DNA from: Exiguobacterium aurantiacum
GTDB taxonomy: Bacteria > Bacillota > Bacilli > Exiguobacteriales > Exiguobacteriaceae
Length of the DNA stretch: 64,000 nt
NCBI RefSeq assembly: GCF_001766415.1
Contig: NZ_MKXO01000001.1
Location: forward strand, 620,001-684,000
Reading direction: 5' to 3'
The number at the start of each line of letters is the position of its first letter. Position 1 is the stretch's first letter. Below, in pieces: positions 27,301 through 37,653 of the stretch. The notes under the pieces were generated by a model. It was given only the letters and a program-made list of their open reading frames with translations. It had not been told where the DNA came from and made no database searches. The position numbers were made by a program, and so were the translations under genes.

Positions 27301-28664
27301 GAAAGTTGATGTTTCGGGTCGGCGAACGCTTCGAACCGGTCGATGATCTCACCGTCTTTAATCTTGACGCCGGCGAGTTCGATGATTTTGTTGTAGACGG
27401 CCGACAGACCGGTCGTCTCGACGTCGAACACGACGTACGTCGCCTCGTCGAGCGAGACGTCGGTCGGATGATACGCGACAGGCACCCCGTCATTGACGAC
27501 GTTCGCCTCGACACCGTACAAGATTTTAATGTCGTTCTTTTTCCCGGCATAATAGGCTTCCGGGAACGACTGCACACCGGCATGGTCGGTGATGGCGATG
27601 GCGCGATGACCCCACTTGGCGGCCCGGGCGACGAGCGCCGACACGTTCGTGACCGCATCCATCTGGCTCATCTGCGTATGGGCGTGCAGTTCGACGCGCT
27701 TCTCCCCGGCCCATTCGTCACGCTTCGGTTCGACTTTCACTTCTTGGAGCTGCGACGCCATCATGCACAGTTCGCGCATGAAGCTATCGTCTTCGACCCG
27801 TCCGGCCGCTTGGATCCACATGCCTTTTTTGACGGCACTGAGCATACGGTCGTCATCATCGTCACGTGCGAACACTTTGACGATGAGCGAATCGGTATAA
27901 TCGGTCATCTTGATCGTGAATAGCTTCTTCCCGCTCTTCAACTCTTTCCGTTCGGCTGAAAACACGAGTCCACGGATGGCGACACGGCGTTCTTCTTCGA
28001 TGATCGTCTTGATCGGGACGATCTCGTCTTTGATCAAGGCGCCCATCCGCACTTCCGTGATCGGCTCGTCGTTCGTCTCGGTCGCTTTGGCGAACTGGGC
28101 CGCGAGTGCGAGTTTCGCCTGTTCGATATCTTCTTGGACGACTTGTTCACGCAACGCCTGATTCGCTTCCGCGTCTTCTGAGAAGCTGGCTTGGCACGGC
28201 TTTTTCATAAACCCGTAAGCACTATAGAGCGCTTGAACTTCTTGGCACAGCTCTTTATCGACATAGCTCGCCTCAGGTGCGGAGCGGACGGGAATGAGCA
28301 ACTTGTTTTGCTCGAAGCGCGGTTTGACAGTTGCGAAATAGCTTCGCATCGCCCCCGACACTTGACTGAGCTCACTGACGATGCGCGGCCAGTAGTCGAT
28401 ATAATCCTGCTCGCTTCCACCTGTCTCTGTCGTAAAACGAGCATACACTTCATCGGCAAACGTCGCGTACCGATTCTCGACCCGACTCATGAACAATTGA
28501 TAAACCTCATATGGCAACACTTGGCGCATCTTAAAGTAAAACGTCCACGTCCGTCGCTGTTTATTGACGACAAGACGCGATAGTTCCGCTCCGTCGAACT
28601 GATCACTCTCTGTCGTGATCCCGAGATCCGTCAACAGTAATTGCATCTTTTGATTTGCTTCCAC
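24372..28664 (-). CDS. polC: DNA polymerase III alpha subunit, PolC type
   Basis: PolC is the replicative polymerase of low-GC Firmicutes, with built-in 3'-5' proofreading. The 1430 residues show an N-terminal domain, an OB fold near 235-320, a PHP domain (ELHAHTQMSQMDAV near 330) interrupted by the exonuclease (FDVETTGLS near 420, HNASFDMGFLE, HRAIYDAEAT), and the polymerase core. The zinc finger CPKCQQSHFF...CPECGTW is near 910-940, and DIDLNFSGEYQ holds catalytic acids. It starts at GTG; the ribosome-binding site is a long G-run 11 or more bases upstream, rather far. An ATG six codons downstream is possible. It follows proS, as in B. subtilis. Confidence 0.97.
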   Translation of the reverse strand: MEANQKMQLLLTDLGITTESDQFDGAELSRLVVNKQRRTWTFYFKMRQVLPYEVYQLFMSRVENRYATFADEVYARFTTETGGSEQDYIDYWPRIVSELSQVSGAMRSYFATVKPRFEQNKLLIPVRSAPEASYVDKELCQEVQALYSAYGFMKKPCQASFSEDAEANQALREQVVQEDIEQAKLALAAQFAKATETNDEPITEVRMGALIKDEIVPIKTIIEEERRVAIRGLVFSAERKELKSGKKLFTIKMTDYTDSLIVKVFARDDDDDRMLSAVKKGMWIQAAGRVEDDSFMRELCMMASQLQEVKVEPKRDEWAGEKRVELHAHTQMSQMDAVTNVSALVARAAKWGHRAIAITDHAGVQSFPEAYYAGKKNDIKILYGVEANVVNDGVPVAYHPTDVSLDEATYVVFDVETTGLSAVYNKIIELAGVKIKDGEIIDRFEAFADPKHQLSATTIELTGITDDMVHGQPDPEVIAKQFVDWCGDGILVAHNASFDMGFLEATLRSGGHEPDDYPVIDTLELARTILPTLKNHRLNTLAKRFDIELTQHHRAIYDAEATAYLLMKLLDLAKQMFEMQTHRSLNAKVGSDVSKIRPFHATVYAKTKKPGLRHLYELISLSHIDYLFRMARMPRSEIEKRREGLLIGSACDNGEIFDAALNKSDEELEKMMAFYDFIEIHPPALYMHLIDKEIVANELELRDIIKRIIRVAGQAGLPVCATGNVHYLDRTDRSYREILIRTQGGANFINTRKELPHAHFRTTKEMMEEFKFLGDELAREIVITNPNAIADQIEAIQIIPDELYTPKIEGADDEVRNMSYDMARSIYGDELPEIVEARLEKELKSIIGHGFAVIYLISHKLVKKSLDDGYLVGSRGSVGSSLVATMTEITEVNPLPPHYVCPKCQQSHFFNDGSIGSGYDLPDKQCPECGTWYTKDGHDIPFETFLGFKGDKVPDIDLNFSGEYQPHAHAYTKVLFGEEYVYRAGTIGTIADKTAYGYVKGYATENDKIYRNAEVDRLVSGVTGVKRTTGQHPGGIIVVPDYMDISEISPIQYPADDRTSEWKTTHFDFHSIHDNLLKLDILGHDDPTVIRMLQDLSGIDPLTIPTDDPTVMKIFSSPEVLGVTPEQIESKTGTLGIPEFGTKFVRQMLEETKPSTFSELVQISGLSHGTDVWIGNANELIYNGTCELKDVIGCRDDIMVYLIYAGLEPSFAFKIMESVRKGKGLSDDMESEMRENSVPEWYISSCKKIKYMFPKAHATAYVLMAVRIAYFKVHHPILYYATYFTVRAGDFDLSAMIKGSQAVRKAMSDIREKGFDATAKDKGLHTVLELALEMLERGMKFQNIDLYRSNATEFLIEGNTLIPPFNAVDGLGTNAAKAIVEARAEGQFLSKEDLRKRAKLSKTIIETLDTMKCLEGLPDENQLSFFDFGV

Positions 28665-28700
28665 GGGTAAGTCGTCCCCCCCTTTTATATGACAATGTCG

Positions 28701-28736
28701 AAAAATGAAGGTGACGGCAAGAAACCGTCACCTTCA
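28701..28736 (-). terminator. Terminator after proS
   Basis: A 12-base stem (TGAAGGTGACGG and complement, loop of seven) is followed by TTTTT on the minus strand, four bases after the proS stop codon. Confidence 0.85.
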
Positions 28737-28740
28737 TCGA

Positions 28741-30450
28741 TCAATGCGTCTCGTTGAGCTGCGCGACAATCACTTGCTGCAACTCCTCTACCGTCGTTTC
28801 AATTACTTCGCCCGTAGCACGGACTTTCACTTCGACGATGCCTTCGCCGGCTTTCTTCCCGACGTTGATGCGAATCGGCAAGCCGATCAAGTCAGCGTCG
28901 GCAAATTTGACGCCGGCCCGTTCTTTGCGGTCATCGTACAATACATCATACTTCGACGATAGTTCATCGTAAAGTCGATTCGAAAGTTCGAGTTGCGTCT
29001 CGTCTTTCGCGTTGATCGCGATCAAATGCAGATCAAACGGTGCGACACTCTTCGGCCAAACGATGCCGCGGTCGTCGTGGTGCTGTTCGACGATCGCCGA
29101 AAGCGTCCGCGAGACACCGATGCCGTAACAACCCATGATGAGTGGTTCCGCCCGGCCTTCTTCGTTCAAGAACGTCGCGCCCATCGCTTCTGAGTAACGC
29201 GTACCGAGTTTGAACACTTGACCGACCTCGATCCCACGTGCGAACCGGACTGGGCCAGATTCGTCCGGTGCCAAGTCGCCTTCGACGACGAAGCGGAGGT
29301 CGTGATACGTCAAGTGCGACAAGTCGCGTTCTGCATTGACGTGCATGAAGTGCGTGTTCGCAACGTTGGCGCCACATACCGCATCGACTAAATATTTAAC
29401 GGCGTAATCGGCGACGACTTTGACCGGTGCGTTGATCGGTCCGAGCGTCCCTGGTTCACAGCCGAACAATTCAATGATCTTCGACTCGTCTTCCATTTGG
29501 ATATCGAGTCCGCCGAGGGCGTTCTTCACTTTGACATCGTTCGCTTCGTGATCGCCGCGAACGATCGCCATGACCGTCTCGCCGTCGACGTTGAACAACA
29601 CCGACTTGATCGTCGTGTTCGTCTCCACGCCCAAGAATCGCGCCACGTCTTCGATCGTCTTATGCTCTTTCGTATCGACTTGATCGAGCTCGAGCACAAC
29701 ACCCGCTTGCATGTCGTAACGGTCAAGCGTTTCCGCCATCTCGATGTTCGCCGCGTATGACGACGAGTCCGTGTAGACGATCGTATCCTCACCGATTTCG
29801 GCGAGCGCCTGGAATTCGTGCGTGTCTTTCCCGCCAATCGCTCCTGAATCGGCCACGACCGGACGATACTTCAAACCGGTGCGGTCAAAGATGCGCGAAT
29901 AAGCGTTGTACATATTGTCGTACTCTTCGTCCAAATCAGCCTGTGTGGCGTGGAACGAGTAGGCATCTTTCATCAAAAACTCACGTCCGCGTAATAATCC
30001 GAACCGCGGACGACGCTCATCGCGATACTTCGTCTGAATCTGGTACAAGTTGACCGGTAACTTCTTATACGAGTTCAACTCGTCACGGACGATCGACGTG
30101 ATCAACTCTTCGTGAGTCGCTCCAAGTGCGAAACGGCGGTCATGACGGTCCGTCAAACGCATCAGTTCAGGTCCGTAGATGTCCCAACGTCCCGTCTCTT
30201 CCCATAGCTCAGCTGGTTGGATCGCCGGCATGAGCAGTTCTTGCGCCCCGGCACGGTTCATCTCTTCACGGATGATCGTTTGAATATTTTGTAACACACG
30301 ATGACCGAGTGGTAAATAAGAGTAGATCCCCGCTGCATTTTGTCGAATAAATCCACCGCGCACGAGAAGTTGATGGCTGACAGCTTCAGCGTCAGCAGGA
30401 ACCTCTCTCAAAGTAGGCATAAGCAATCTCGATTGTTTCATAAATATCAA
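28741..30450 (-). CDS. proS: Prolyl-tRNA synthetase
   Basis: A 569-residue class II synthetase of the bacterial type. The N-terminal catalytic part contains [18 protein letters not shown], motif 2 [21 protein letters not shown] and [11 protein letters not shown]. An editing domain is inserted at about 225-390 and hydrolyses Ala-tRNA(Pro). Motif 3 [11 protein letters not shown] and the anticodon-binding domain complete it. TTG at 30450 has AAGGG five bases away; the ATG at 30441 is an alternative with a 14-base spacing. It ends the cluster uppS-cdsA-dxr-rseP-proS, the same order as in B. subtilis. Confidence 0.96.
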   Translation of the reverse strand: MIFMKQSRLLMPTLREVPADAEAVSHQLLVRGGFIRQNAAGIYSYLPLGHRVLQNIQTIIREEMNRAGAQELLMPAIQPAELWEETGRWDIYGPELMRLTDRHDRRFALGATHEELITSIVRDELNSYKKLPVNLYQIQTKYRDERRPRFGLLRGREFLMKDAYSFHATQADLDEEYDNMYNAYSRIFDRTGLKYRPVVADSGAIGGKDTHEFQALAEIGEDTIVYTDSSSYAANIEMAETLDRYDMQAGVVLELDQVDTKEHKTIEDVARFLGVETNTTIKSVLFNVDGETVMAIVRGDHEANDVKVKNALGGLDIQMEDESKIIELFGCEPGTLGPINAPVKVVADYAVKYLVDAVCGANVANTHFMHVNAERDLSHLTYHDLRFVVEGDLAPDESGPVRFARGIEVGQVFKLGTRYSEAMGATFLNEEGRAEPLIMGCYGIGVSRTLSAIVEQHHDDRGIVWPKSVAPFDLHLIAINAKDETQLELSNRLYDELSSKYDVLYDDRKERAGVKFADADLIGLPIRINVGKKAGEGIVEVKVRATGEVIETTVEELQQVIVAQLNETH

Positions 30451-30472
30451 CGTTTCCCTTCTCTAACACAGT

Positions 30473-31723
30473 CTATTTGAAAAATGATTGGATATCGTTC
30501 CAAGTGACGATGAGCATGAGCAGCATAAGCAGGGCAAATCCGATAAAGTGGACGAACCCTTCTTTTTTTGGATCGATCGGTCGACCACGCACTGCCTCGA
30601 ACAACAAGAAGATGAGTCGTCCCCCGTCAAGCGCCGGAAGTGGCAACAAGTTGAAGATCGCCAAGTTGACGGATAACAGTGCCGTCCAGTTGAGCAACAT
30701 GACGAAACCGCTCGCCGCCACTTCGTCGGTCATGCGGACAATCCCGACCGGACCTGCGAGTTGATCAACTCCGACTTGGCCGGTCACTAAATCACCGACC
30801 GCAGAGAAAATCAATGTCGACATCGTCCACGTCGTCTCAGCTCCTGTTGTGAACGCTTTTGTCGGTGATCGCTCGAGCGCATTTGTCACGCCAAGGATAC
30901 CGACCGTCTCGCCATTTTGTTCGACTGCTTGAGGTGTGAGCGTTACCGTTTGTTCCTCACCCGCCCGAATATAGGTCACCTCGGTCGGTGTATCGGCACG
31001 ATCGGCCAAGACCGTTCGAAGATCGAGCCAGTTATCAATCGTCTCACCCTCGATCGAGACGATTTCGTCTCCGGTGACGAGCCCGGCTTGATCAGCCGCT
31101 GAATCCGGTTGTACCGTCCCGATTTGACCGTCGTCTGTCGGTGTACCTTGCACGAGACCGACAATGACGAGCAAGACGAAAGCAAGGACGAAGTTCATGG
31201 CCGGGCCGGCTGCGATCGCGAGCACTCGCTTCCAAACTGACTGCGCTCCGAACGTGCGGTCGTACGGTGCGATTTGAATCTCCATACCTTGATCGACGAG
31301 GAGTGTGTCGCGCTCGAGTGGGTACACCCGCACTTCTTCATCGACAAGCAATTGAATCTTCAATTCACGGATCGAATCGAACTTGTCGACCGTGCCGACG
31401 ACGTGTACATCCGTCGCTTGGTCCGGTTGGAAATAGACGCGGTCGACTGTGCCCGCGCTCGTTAACCGGAGCCCGACTTGTTGACCGGCTTTCACTTCGA
31501 TCGGCTCGAAATCCTCACCCGCCATCTTGACGTAACCACCGATCGGCAATAAGCGAATCGTATAGAGCGTCTCATTCTTTCTGAACGAAAAGATTTTCGG
31601 TCCAAACCCGATTGCAAATTCATGACAGAGAATCCCTGCCCGTTTCGCCATGACGAGGTGTCCCCATTCATGAACTGAAATGAGCACCCCAAACATCAAA
31701 ACGATGGCGATAAAAGTTTGCAT
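30473..31723 (-). CDS. rseP: Site-2 zinc metalloprotease RseP/RasP
   Basis: An intramembrane protease of 416 residues that cuts membrane-bound regulators such as anti-sigma factors. The first membrane segment holds HEWGH at residues 18-22. A PDZ domain spans about 195-275 (DEIVSIEGETIDNWLDL), and the C-terminal segment holds NLLPLPALDGGRL with the third zinc ligand. Four membrane segments are visible. It sits between dxr and proS, where B. subtilis has rasP (yluC). Confidence 0.95.
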   Translation of the reverse strand: MQTFIAIVLMFGVLISVHEWGHLVMAKRAGILCHEFAIGFGPKIFSFRKNETLYTIRLLPIGGYVKMAGEDFEPIEVKAGQQVGLRLTSAGTVDRVYFQPDQATDVHVVGTVDKFDSIRELKIQLLVDEEVRVYPLERDTLLVDQGMEIQIAPYDRTFGAQSVWKRVLAIAAGPAMNFVLAFVLLVIVGLVQGTPTDDGQIGTVQPDSAADQAGLVTGDEIVSIEGETIDNWLDLRTVLADRADTPTEVTYIRAGEEQTVTLTPQAVEQNGETVGILGVTNALERSPTKAFTTGAETTWTMSTLIFSAVGDLVTGQVGVDQLAGPVGIVRMTDEVAASGFVMLLNWTALLSVNLAIFNLLPLPALDGGRLIFLLFEAVRGRPIDPKKEGFVHFIGFALLMLLMLIVTWNDIQSFFK

Positions 31724-31739
31724 GATCTATTTCCCACCT

Positions 31740-32885
31740 TCACTTTCGTTGCTGAATTTGTTCACGAACCGATTGATCGACTTGAAGGATCTGCTCAAGC
31801 GTCGGTTCTACAATGACTGTATGTGCATCCATCGCTTGCTCGACGATCGATTCAATCTCGACGAACGCAATCTTTCCGTTCAAGAACAAATCGACAGCCG
31901 TTTCGTTAGCCGCATTCAACACGGTCGGCATTGAACCACCCTGACGACCTGCTTCATACGCTAGTCGAAGAGCCGGATAGCGATCTAAATCGGCTTCCGC
32001 AAAATGGAGCGTCCCGATTTCTCTCAAGTTTAACCGCTTGTTCCCTTCGATTTCAAGCCGTTTCGGGGTAGAGAGCGCATAGAGGATCGGTCCCCGCATA
32101 TCGGGGTTTCCGAGTTGCGCCATGATTGCGGCGTCTTTAAACTCGACCATCGAGTGAATGATCGACTCCCGATGGAGCACCACTTCAATATCATTATAAT
32201 CGATATCGAACAACCAGTGCGCTTCGATGACTTCGAGCCCTTTGTTGAACATCGTCGCCGAATCGATCGTGATTTTTGCACCCATCGACCAGTTCGGATG
32301 ATTGAGCGCTTCTTCGACGGTCACGCTCGCTAATTCAGCGCGTGTCTGATCGCGGAAACTTCCTCCCGAGGCCGTCAAAATGATTTTTGAAACGTCCTCG
32401 CGACGTTCTCCGTTTAGGCATTGGTAGATGGCCGAGTGTTCACTGTCGACCGGAAGCAAACTGACGCCGTACTCTTTGACGGCGGCCATGACGAGATGTC
32501 CGGCTGTGACGAGCGTTTCTTTGTTCGCCAAGGCGATATCTTTACCGGCTTTAATGGCGGCAAGCGTCGGCTCTAAGCCGACTGCCCCGACGACGGCCGT
32601 GACGACCACATCGGCCCGCTCAGCGGTCGCACATTCGATCAACCCTTCGAGTCCGATAAAAAAGAGTGGTTCGTATGTAAGGCGTGGCTTGAGCTGTTCG
32701 AGTACCTCGATCGTTTTGGCTGATACGTATTTCGGGCGAAGGCGGTTGATCCATTCCTCGGCTACCTCGACGTTCGTTCCGAACGCGTACGCCTCAAGTT
32801 CAAACAAGTCGGGGTGCTGCTCGATCACATCGCACGTCTGTACGCCGATCGAACCAGTCGCCCCGATTAAGCTGATTCGCTTCAT
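31740..32885 (-). CDS. dxr: 1-deoxy-D-xylulose 5-phosphate reductoisomerase
   Basis: Dxr performs the first committed step of the MEP isoprenoid pathway, converting DXP to MEP with NADPH. The 381 residues begin with the NADPH site GATGSIG at 9-15. Further landmarks are [10 protein letters not shown], the metal and substrate residues in [13 protein letters not shown], and [11 protein letters not shown]. With the neighbouring uppS it links isoprenoid synthesis to the undecaprenyl carrier needed for wall building. Confidence 0.96.
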   Translation of the reverse strand: MKRISLIGATGSIGVQTCDVIEQHPDLFELEAYAFGTNVEVAEEWINRLRPKYVSAKTIEVLEQLKPRLTYEPLFFIGLEGLIECATAERADVVVTAVVGAVGLEPTLAAIKAGKDIALANKETLVTAGHLVMAAVKEYGVSLLPVDSEHSAIYQCLNGERREDVSKIILTASGGSFRDQTRAELASVTVEEALNHPNWSMGAKITIDSATMFNKGLEVIEAHWLFDIDYNDIEVVLHRESIIHSMVEFKDAAIMAQLGNPDMRGPILYALSTPKRLEIEGNKRLNLREIGTLHFAEADLDRYPALRLAYEAGRQGGSMPTVLNAANETAVDLFLNGKIAFVEIESIVEQAMDAHTVIVEPTLEQILQVDQSVREQIQQRK

Positions 32886-32898
32886 CTTGACACTCCTT

Positions 32899-33696
32899 TT
32901 ACAACAAATTGAAAATCCAAATGACGGTGAATACCGCGATCATACTATCAAATCGGTCTAAAATGCCACCATGTCCCGGTAATAGATGTCCAGAATCTTT
33001 TACGCCAAACTGACGTTTGTACGCTGATTGTACCAAATCACCGAGCTGGCCGACGACAGAAACGACAACCGCTAAGACGAGCACTTCGACGAGCGGTAGG
33101 ACCGGTTCAATCAAGACATAGACGACACCGACGACCACAGCTGAAACAATACCGCCGACAGCTCCTTCGATCGTCTTGTTCGGGCTGATCGAGGGCCACA
33201 GTTTCGTCTTGCCGATTGCTTTCCCCGTGAAATACGCACCCGAGTCGGTCGCCCAAATGATAAATAAGACGAGCAATACTTTCGCCAGCCCGTCTTCAGA
33301 CAGACGGACGAGGGCAAAGCTTGAAAACCCGATGACGAGATAAACAGCCGAGACGAAATAAAAACTCGCATCTTCATATGTGAAACGGTTTTTCGTGACG
33401 ACCGTCCAAAAGAGAAGCAGCATTAACCCGAGCACCATCCATTGACTCGTCGAAATCGGAAGTTCACTCGTCAACAACTGCCGTTCTAAGAGCATCATGA
33501 CGAACGGGAACGCTACGAGCAACGATGTCACGAGGAACGGGAACGCTGTCAGCTTATGTTCACGCATCATCGTAAACTCGCTCAAACCGATCAAAGCGAG
33601 CACGCCCATCAAGATGACGAACGGGCTGCCGCCAAGGGCGATCAAGCTGACAAAGATGGCGCCGGCCCAAAGTCCGGTAATAATTCGTGTTTTCAT
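32899..33696 (-). CDS. cdsA: Phosphatidate cytidylyltransferase
   Basis: CdsA makes CDP-diacylglycerol for phospholipid synthesis. The 265-residue integral membrane protein has about seven hydrophobic segments and the family signature [21 protein letters not shown] near the C-terminus. [12 protein letters not shown] and [12 protein letters not shown] hold further conserved residues. The ATG at 33696 has GGTGGAG upstream and follows the uppS stop by one base; an in-frame extension 51 codons upstream would overlap uppS and is rejected. Confidence 0.95.
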   Translation of the reverse strand: MKTRIITGLWAGAIFVSLIALGGSPFVILMGVLALIGLSEFTMMREHKLTAFPFLVTSLLVAFPFVMMLLERQLLTSELPISTSQWMVLGLMLLLFWTVVTKNRFTYEDASFYFVSAVYLVIGFSSFALVRLSEDGLAKVLLVLFIIWATDSGAYFTGKAIGKTKLWPSISPNKTIEGAVGGIVSAVVVGVVYVLIEPVLPLVEVLVLAVVVSVVGQLGDLVQSAYKRQFGVKDSGHLLPGHGGILDRFDSMIAVFTVIWIFNLL

Positions 33697-33697
33697 A

Positions 33698-34435
33698 TTA
33701 CACTCCACCAAACCGACGCGTACGTGTATTGTACGCTTCGATTGCTTCGACGAAGTGCTCACGTTTGAACTCGGGCCACAATACGTCTGTGAAGTGGAGT
33801 TCGGCATACGCCCCTTGCCAGAGCAGGAAGTTCGATAACCGTTGTTCACCGCTCGTCCGAATGATCAAATCGACATCTTGCATATTCGTCATGAGCCGCT
33901 CTCCGATCATCGACTCGTCGATCTCATCTGGATTGATGTGTCCGGCCGACACGTCGCGCGCAATGTCACGCATTGCTTGGATGAGTTCGTCACGGCCGCC
34001 ATAGTTCAACGCGAAGACGAGGTCTAACCCCGTGTTCGTCGCGGTACGCGTGCGCGCTTCCTCGACCGCCTCGCGTGTTCCACGCGGTAGTTTCGACACG
34101 TCACCGGCAACGAGCACTCTGACGTTTTGTTCGTCGAGTTCTTTTAAGTCGGTCTCTAAAAATTGCTTCGGTAACTTCATCAAAAAATTGACTTCTTCTT
34201 CTGGACGCGTCCAGTTTTCAGTCGAGAACGCGTAAAGTGTCAGCGACTTGATGCCGAGCTCTTGAGCCGTCCGGACTGATTCACGGACCGATTTCATCCC
34301 TTCCCGGTGACCCATGATGCGCGGGAGCCCGCGTTTCTTCGCCCAACGGCCGTTTCCGTCCATGATGATGGCGACATGTTCGGGGATGCTCAATTCCGCC
34401 TCAGTCTTCGTTTTAGGATTCACCCATTTAAACAT
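33698..34435 (-). CDS. uppS: Undecaprenyl diphosphate synthase
   Basis: A 245-residue cis-prenyltransferase that makes the C55 carrier used for peptidoglycan and teichoic acid. Conserved blocks are IMDGNGRWAKKRGLPR near 24-39, GHREGMKSVR, LYAFSTENW, LVFALNYGGRDE and IIRTSGEQRLSNFLLWQ. GGAGG precedes its ATG. The frr terminator lies only about 20 bases upstream, with no obvious promoter between, so transcription may come by read-through. Confidence 0.96.
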   Translation of the reverse strand: MFKWVNPKTKTEAELSIPEHVAIIMDGNGRWAKKRGLPRIMGHREGMKSVRESVRTAQELGIKSLTLYAFSTENWTRPEEEVNFLMKLPKQFLETDLKELDEQNVRVLVAGDVSKLPRGTREAVEEARTRTATNTGLDLVFALNYGGRDELIQAMRDIARDVSAGHINPDEIDESMIGERLMTNMQDVDLIIRTSGEQRLSNFLLWQGAYAELHFTDVLWPEFKREHFVEAIEAYNTRTRRFGGV

Positions 34436-34457
34436 AGTCTATCCTCCTGATTGTATG

Positions 34458-34487
34458 AAAGAGGGACCCTTTCAGTAAAAGGGTCCC
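34458..34487 (-). terminator. Hairpin after frr
   Basis: A ten-base stem (GGGACCCTTT and complement, loop of five) is followed by the moderately T-rich TCTTTC on the minus strand, about 30 bases after the frr stop. The tail is weak, so it may terminate only partly before uppS. Confidence 0.65.
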
Positions 34488-34518
34488 CACACAGCTTTTT
34501 GGTATACCACTTCCGTGA

Positions 34519-35079
34519 TTATACTTCCATGATCTCTTTTTCTTTGACCGCTGCAGACTCATCAATCTTTTTGATGTAAGAATCCGTTAACGTTTGAACG
34601 TCGTCCGCATAACCGCGGAGGTCGTCTTCTGTCAAATCACCATCTTTTTCAAGCTTCTTCAAGTTCTCGTTCGCGTCACGACGAACGTTACGAACCGCAA
34701 CTTTCGCTTCTTCCGCATACTTCTTCGTGATTTTAACGAGTTCTTTCCGGCGCTCTTCCGTCAAGGCAGGGATTGCTAAACGGATGACTGTCCCGTCCGA
34801 AGATGGCGACAGACCGAGATCCGCTCTTTGAATCGCTTTCTCGACTTCCGTTACGAGCGACTTGTCCCAAGGTTGGATCAACAAAAGACGAGCTTCCGGC
34901 GTGTTGATGTTCGCTACTTGGTTGAGCGGCGTTGGCACACCGTAGTAGTCGACTTGGACCGGGTCCAAAATCGATGCACTGGCGCGTCCGGTGCGGAGCG
35001 TCCCAAAATCACGTTTTAATGATGTATGGGCTTTAACCATCTTTTCTTCAGCCGTTTTCATAACTTCGTTTGCACTCAT
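34519..35079 (-). CDS. frr: Ribosome recycling factor
   Basis: A 186-residue factor that, with EF-G, splits ribosomes after termination. The family sequence is clear: [50 protein letters not shown] and [18 protein letters not shown]. The ATG overlaps the pyrH stop by four bases (ATGA), with GGGAGG upstream, so the two are coupled. Confidence 0.97.
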   Translation of the reverse strand: MSANEVMKTAEEKMVKAHTSLKRDFGTLRTGRASASILDPVQVDYYGVPTPLNQVANINTPEARLLLIQPWDKSLVTEVEKAIQRADLGLSPSSDGTVIRLAIPALTEERRKELVKITKKYAEEAKVAVRNVRRDANENLKKLEKDGDLTEDDLRGYADDVQTLTDSYIKKIDESAAVKEKEIMEV

Positions 35080-35801
35080 GAATTGCTTCCTCCCACTACC
35101 GTCCCGATATGTTCCCCGAGAACGACACGTTTGATATTTCCTTCTTCAAGCAATGAGAATACAATCAGCGGAATATGGTTGTCCATGCATAGTGACGTCG
35201 CTGTCGAGTCCATGACTTGGAGACCGTCTTTTAAGACGTCCAAGTATGTGAGTGACTCGTATTTGACCGCATCCGGGACAAGTTTCGGGTCTGCCGAGTA
35301 GACGCCATCGACGTTGTTTTTCCCCATTAAGATGACGTCAGCTTCAATCTCGGCTGCCCGGAGCGCTGCTGTCGTATCTGTCGAGAAGTATGGGTTACCC
35401 GTCCCTGCTGCAAAGATGACGACCCGGCCTTTTTCAAGGTGGCGCATCGCCCGGCGGCGGATATACGGTTCAGCAACTTGACGCATTTCGATTGATGTTT
35501 GGACGCGGGTTTGGACACCGTGTGTTTCGAGGCTGTCTTGAAGTGCAAGCGAGTTAAGTACAGTTGCGAGCATGCCCATATAATCGGCATTGGCCCGGTC
35601 CATACCGAGTTCGCTTCCCGTCTTTCCGCGCCAGATGTTTCCGGCACCTACGACGACCGCTACTTCGACGCCCATGGCGACTAACTCTTTAATCTGTCCA
35701 GAAATCGAGTTGACGATTGCCGGATCGATTCCGTATCCTTGATCTCCTGCGAGCGCTTCTCCACTCAATTTTAACACAATTCTCTTATATTTCGGTTCCA
35801 T
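35076..35801 (-). CDS. pyrH: UMP kinase
   Basis: PyrH phosphorylates UMP to UDP for nucleotide synthesis. The 241-residue protein of the amino-acid-kinase fold has [10 protein letters not shown] near residue 11, [21 protein letters not shown] and [10 protein letters not shown]. The ATG at 35801 has AGGAGG seven bases upstream; a start at 35816 would overlap that site region and is rejected. It lies between tsf and frr, the conserved order rpsB-tsf-pyrH-frr. Confidence 0.97.
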   Translation of the reverse strand: MEPKYKRIVLKLSGEALAGDQGYGIDPAIVNSISGQIKELVAMGVEVAVVVGAGNIWRGKTGSELGMDRANADYMGMLATVLNSLALQDSLETHGVQTRVQTSIEMRQVAEPYIRRRAMRHLEKGRVVIFAAGTGNPYFSTDTTAALRAAEIEADVILMGKNNVDGVYSADPKLVPDAVKYESLTYLDVLKDGLQVMDSTATSLCMDNHIPLIVFSLLEEGNIKRVVLGEHIGTVVGGSNS

Positions 35802-35821
35802 ACTTTGCCTCCTCATGCTTG

Positions 35822-35878
35822 AAAAAAGGGAACACGCTCCCTTAACGAACTAACTCAAGGTTATACAGACGTGTTCCC
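35822..35878 (-). terminator. Long-loop terminator after tsf
   Basis: Nine-base arms (GGGAACACG and its complement) separated by a 33-base loop are followed by T6 on the minus strand. The loop is unusually long for a simple terminator and may hold its own structure. It lies between tsf and pyrH. Confidence 0.65.
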
Positions 35879-35910
35879 AATTTTAATTGCATCATCATAC
35901 ATGACGCAGA

Positions 35911-36792
35911 TTATTTTTTAAGTTGGTTCATTACTTCTTCAGCAAAGTTTTCTTCGCGTTTTTCCATACCTTCTCCAACTTCGAAACGTACGAACGAGTT
36001 GATACGGCCGCCTTTAGACTCTACGTATTTTCCAACTTTGAAGTCAGCGTCTTTGACGAACGTTTGGTCGACGAGGCAGATTTCTTCGAAGTACTTGTTC
36101 ATGCGTCCCGCGATCATCTTCTCGACGATGTTAGCAGGTTTGCCTTCGTTGATTGCTTGTTCAGTCAAGACTTTCTTCTCGCGCTCTGCTTCTTCAGCCG
36201 AGACTTCGTCACGTGTCGCGTAAAGTGGGTTAGCTGCTGCTACGTGCATAGCTACATCTTTCGCTACTGACTCATCTGTCGTGCCGTCGATGACGACGAC
36301 CGAACCGATGCGTCCGCCCATGTGAAGGTAAGTGCCGAATACAGCGTCGTCCGCTTTTTCAAGAACAGCGATGCGACGGAGCGAGATTTTCTCTCCGATT
36401 GTCGATGCTTCTTCTTGAATGTGAATCTCAAGCGTTTTACCAGCCACGAATTCAGCAGAAAGTGCTGCTTCAACTGTTGTCGCACCTGAAGCGAGAACCG
36501 CTTTCGCCACATCACTTACGAGTGTTTGGAACTTCTCGTTTTTAGAAACGAAGTCCGTCTCTGAGTTGACTTCGACGAGAGCAGCTTTGTTGCCTTCAAC
36601 CGCTACTGCTGTCAAGCCTTCAGCTGCGATACGATCGCCTTTAGCTGCTGCTTTAGCAATCCCTTTTTCACGAAGGAAGTCGATTGCCGCTTGCATGTCA
36701 CCGTCTGTTTCCACGAGTGCTTTTTTGCAATCGAGCATACCTGCTCCTGTTTTTTCACGAAGTTCTTTTACCATTGCTGCTGTAACTGCCAT
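35911..36792 (-). CDS. tsf: Translation elongation factor Ts
   Basis: EF-Ts exchanges GDP for GTP on EF-Tu. The 293-residue protein has the UBA-like N-terminus [19 protein letters not shown], then [14 protein letters not shown] and the dimerisation and C-terminal modules ending [25 protein letters not shown] precedes its ATG. Terminator-like hairpins lie on both sides, so its level can be set apart from rpsB and pyrH. Confidence 0.97.
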   Translation of the reverse strand: MAVTAAMVKELREKTGAGMLDCKKALVETDGDMQAAIDFLREKGIAKAAAKGDRIAAEGLTAVAVEGNKAALVEVNSETDFVSKNEKFQTLVSDVAKAVLASGATTVEAALSAEFVAGKTLEIHIQEEASTIGEKISLRRIAVLEKADDAVFGTYLHMGGRIGSVVVIDGTTDESVAKDVAMHVAAANPLYATRDEVSAEEAEREKKVLTEQAINEGKPANIVEKMIAGRMNKYFEEICLVDQTFVKDADFKVGKYVESKGGRINSFVRFEVGEGMEKREENFAEEVMNQLKK

Positions 36793-36863
36793 CGGAAATT
36801 CCTCCTTGTAAAACTTACATTTTTTTAAAATAAAAGCACTAGGCTTCGAATAGACTATTTCCT

Positions 36864-36899
36864 AAAAAAAGGTGATAAAAGGCTTTCCCTTTATCACCT
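36864..36899 (-). terminator. Terminator or attenuator between rpsB and tsf
   Basis: A ten-base stem (AGGTGATAAA and its complement, loop of ten) leads into T7 on the minus strand, 13 bases after the rpsB stop. Terminators are common at this junction and leave tsf to partial read-through. Confidence 0.8.
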
Positions 36900-36912
36900 G
36901 TTGTCTAACTGA

Positions 36913-37653
36913 TTACTCAGCTTCTGTAGCTTCAGCTTCTGGAGCTACAGCTTCTTCAGCAACTTCTTCTTCGCCTTGCTTCGCTTCGATGATCGCATCA
37001 GCCATCTTAGAAGTGAGCAATTTAACCGCACGAATTGCATCGTCGTTCGCTGGGATAACGTAGTCGATTTCATCTGGGTCACAGTTTGTATCGACAATCG
37101 CAACGATTGGGATGTTCAATTTGTGAGCTTCTGCAATCGCGATCCGCTCTTTGCGTGGGTCAACGATGAAGAGAGCGTCAGGAACGCCTGGCATATCTTT
37201 GATTCCGCCGAGGAACTTCTCAAGACGTGTCATTTCTTTTTTCAAGATGATGACTTCTTTTTTAGGAAGTACTTCGAACGTGCCGTCAGCTTCCATTTTC
37301 TCAAGTTGCTTCAAGCGGTTAATACGCTTTTTGATTGTTGAGAAGTTTGTGAGTGTTCCACCCAACCAACGCTCATTGATGAAGTACATACCTGAACGGA
37401 GTGCTTCTTCTTTGATTGTATCTTGAGCTTGTTTTTTCGTACCTACGAAGAGGACGTTTCCGCCTTCTGCCGCGAGTTCACGAACGAAGTTGTAAGCTTC
37501 GTCTACTTTTTTAACCGTCTTTTGAAGGTCGATGATGTAGATTCCGTTACGCTCCGTGAAGATGTATTTCGCCATTTTTGGGTTCCAACGACGTGTCTGG
37601 TGACCGAAGTGTACACCAGCTTCGAGCAATTGCTTCATTGAGATTACTGCCAT
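36913..37653 (-). CDS. rpsB: Ribosomal protein S2
   Basis: A 246-residue 30S protein. Landmarks are [20 protein letters not shown] at the start, [23 protein letters not shown] and [19 protein letters not shown]. The C-terminal tail after about 225 is rich in Glu and Ala, typical of Firmicutes. AAGGAGG precedes its ATG. It is read from a promoter 115-150 bases upstream and carries a long leader. The gene directly follows the motility operon, as in B. subtilis. Confidence 0.97.
   Translation of the reverse strand: MAVISMKQLLEAGVHFGHQTRRWNPKMAKYIFTERNGIYIIDLQKTVKKVDEAYNFVRELAAEGGNVLFVGTKKQAQDTIKEEALRSGMYFINERWLGGTLTNFSTIKKRINRLKQLEKMEADGTFEVLPKKEVIILKKEMTRLEKFLGGIKDMPGVPDALFIVDPRKERIAIAEAHKLNIPIVAIVDTNCDPDEIDYVIPANDDAIRAVKLLTSKMADAIIEAKQGEEEVAEEAVAPEAEATEAE

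Noticed and set aside
33697-33849. Longer cdsA start overlapping uppS
   Set aside because: The extra 51 residues are translated from the uppS coding sequence in another frame and do not resemble CdsA; the ATG at 33696 has a good ribosome-binding site.
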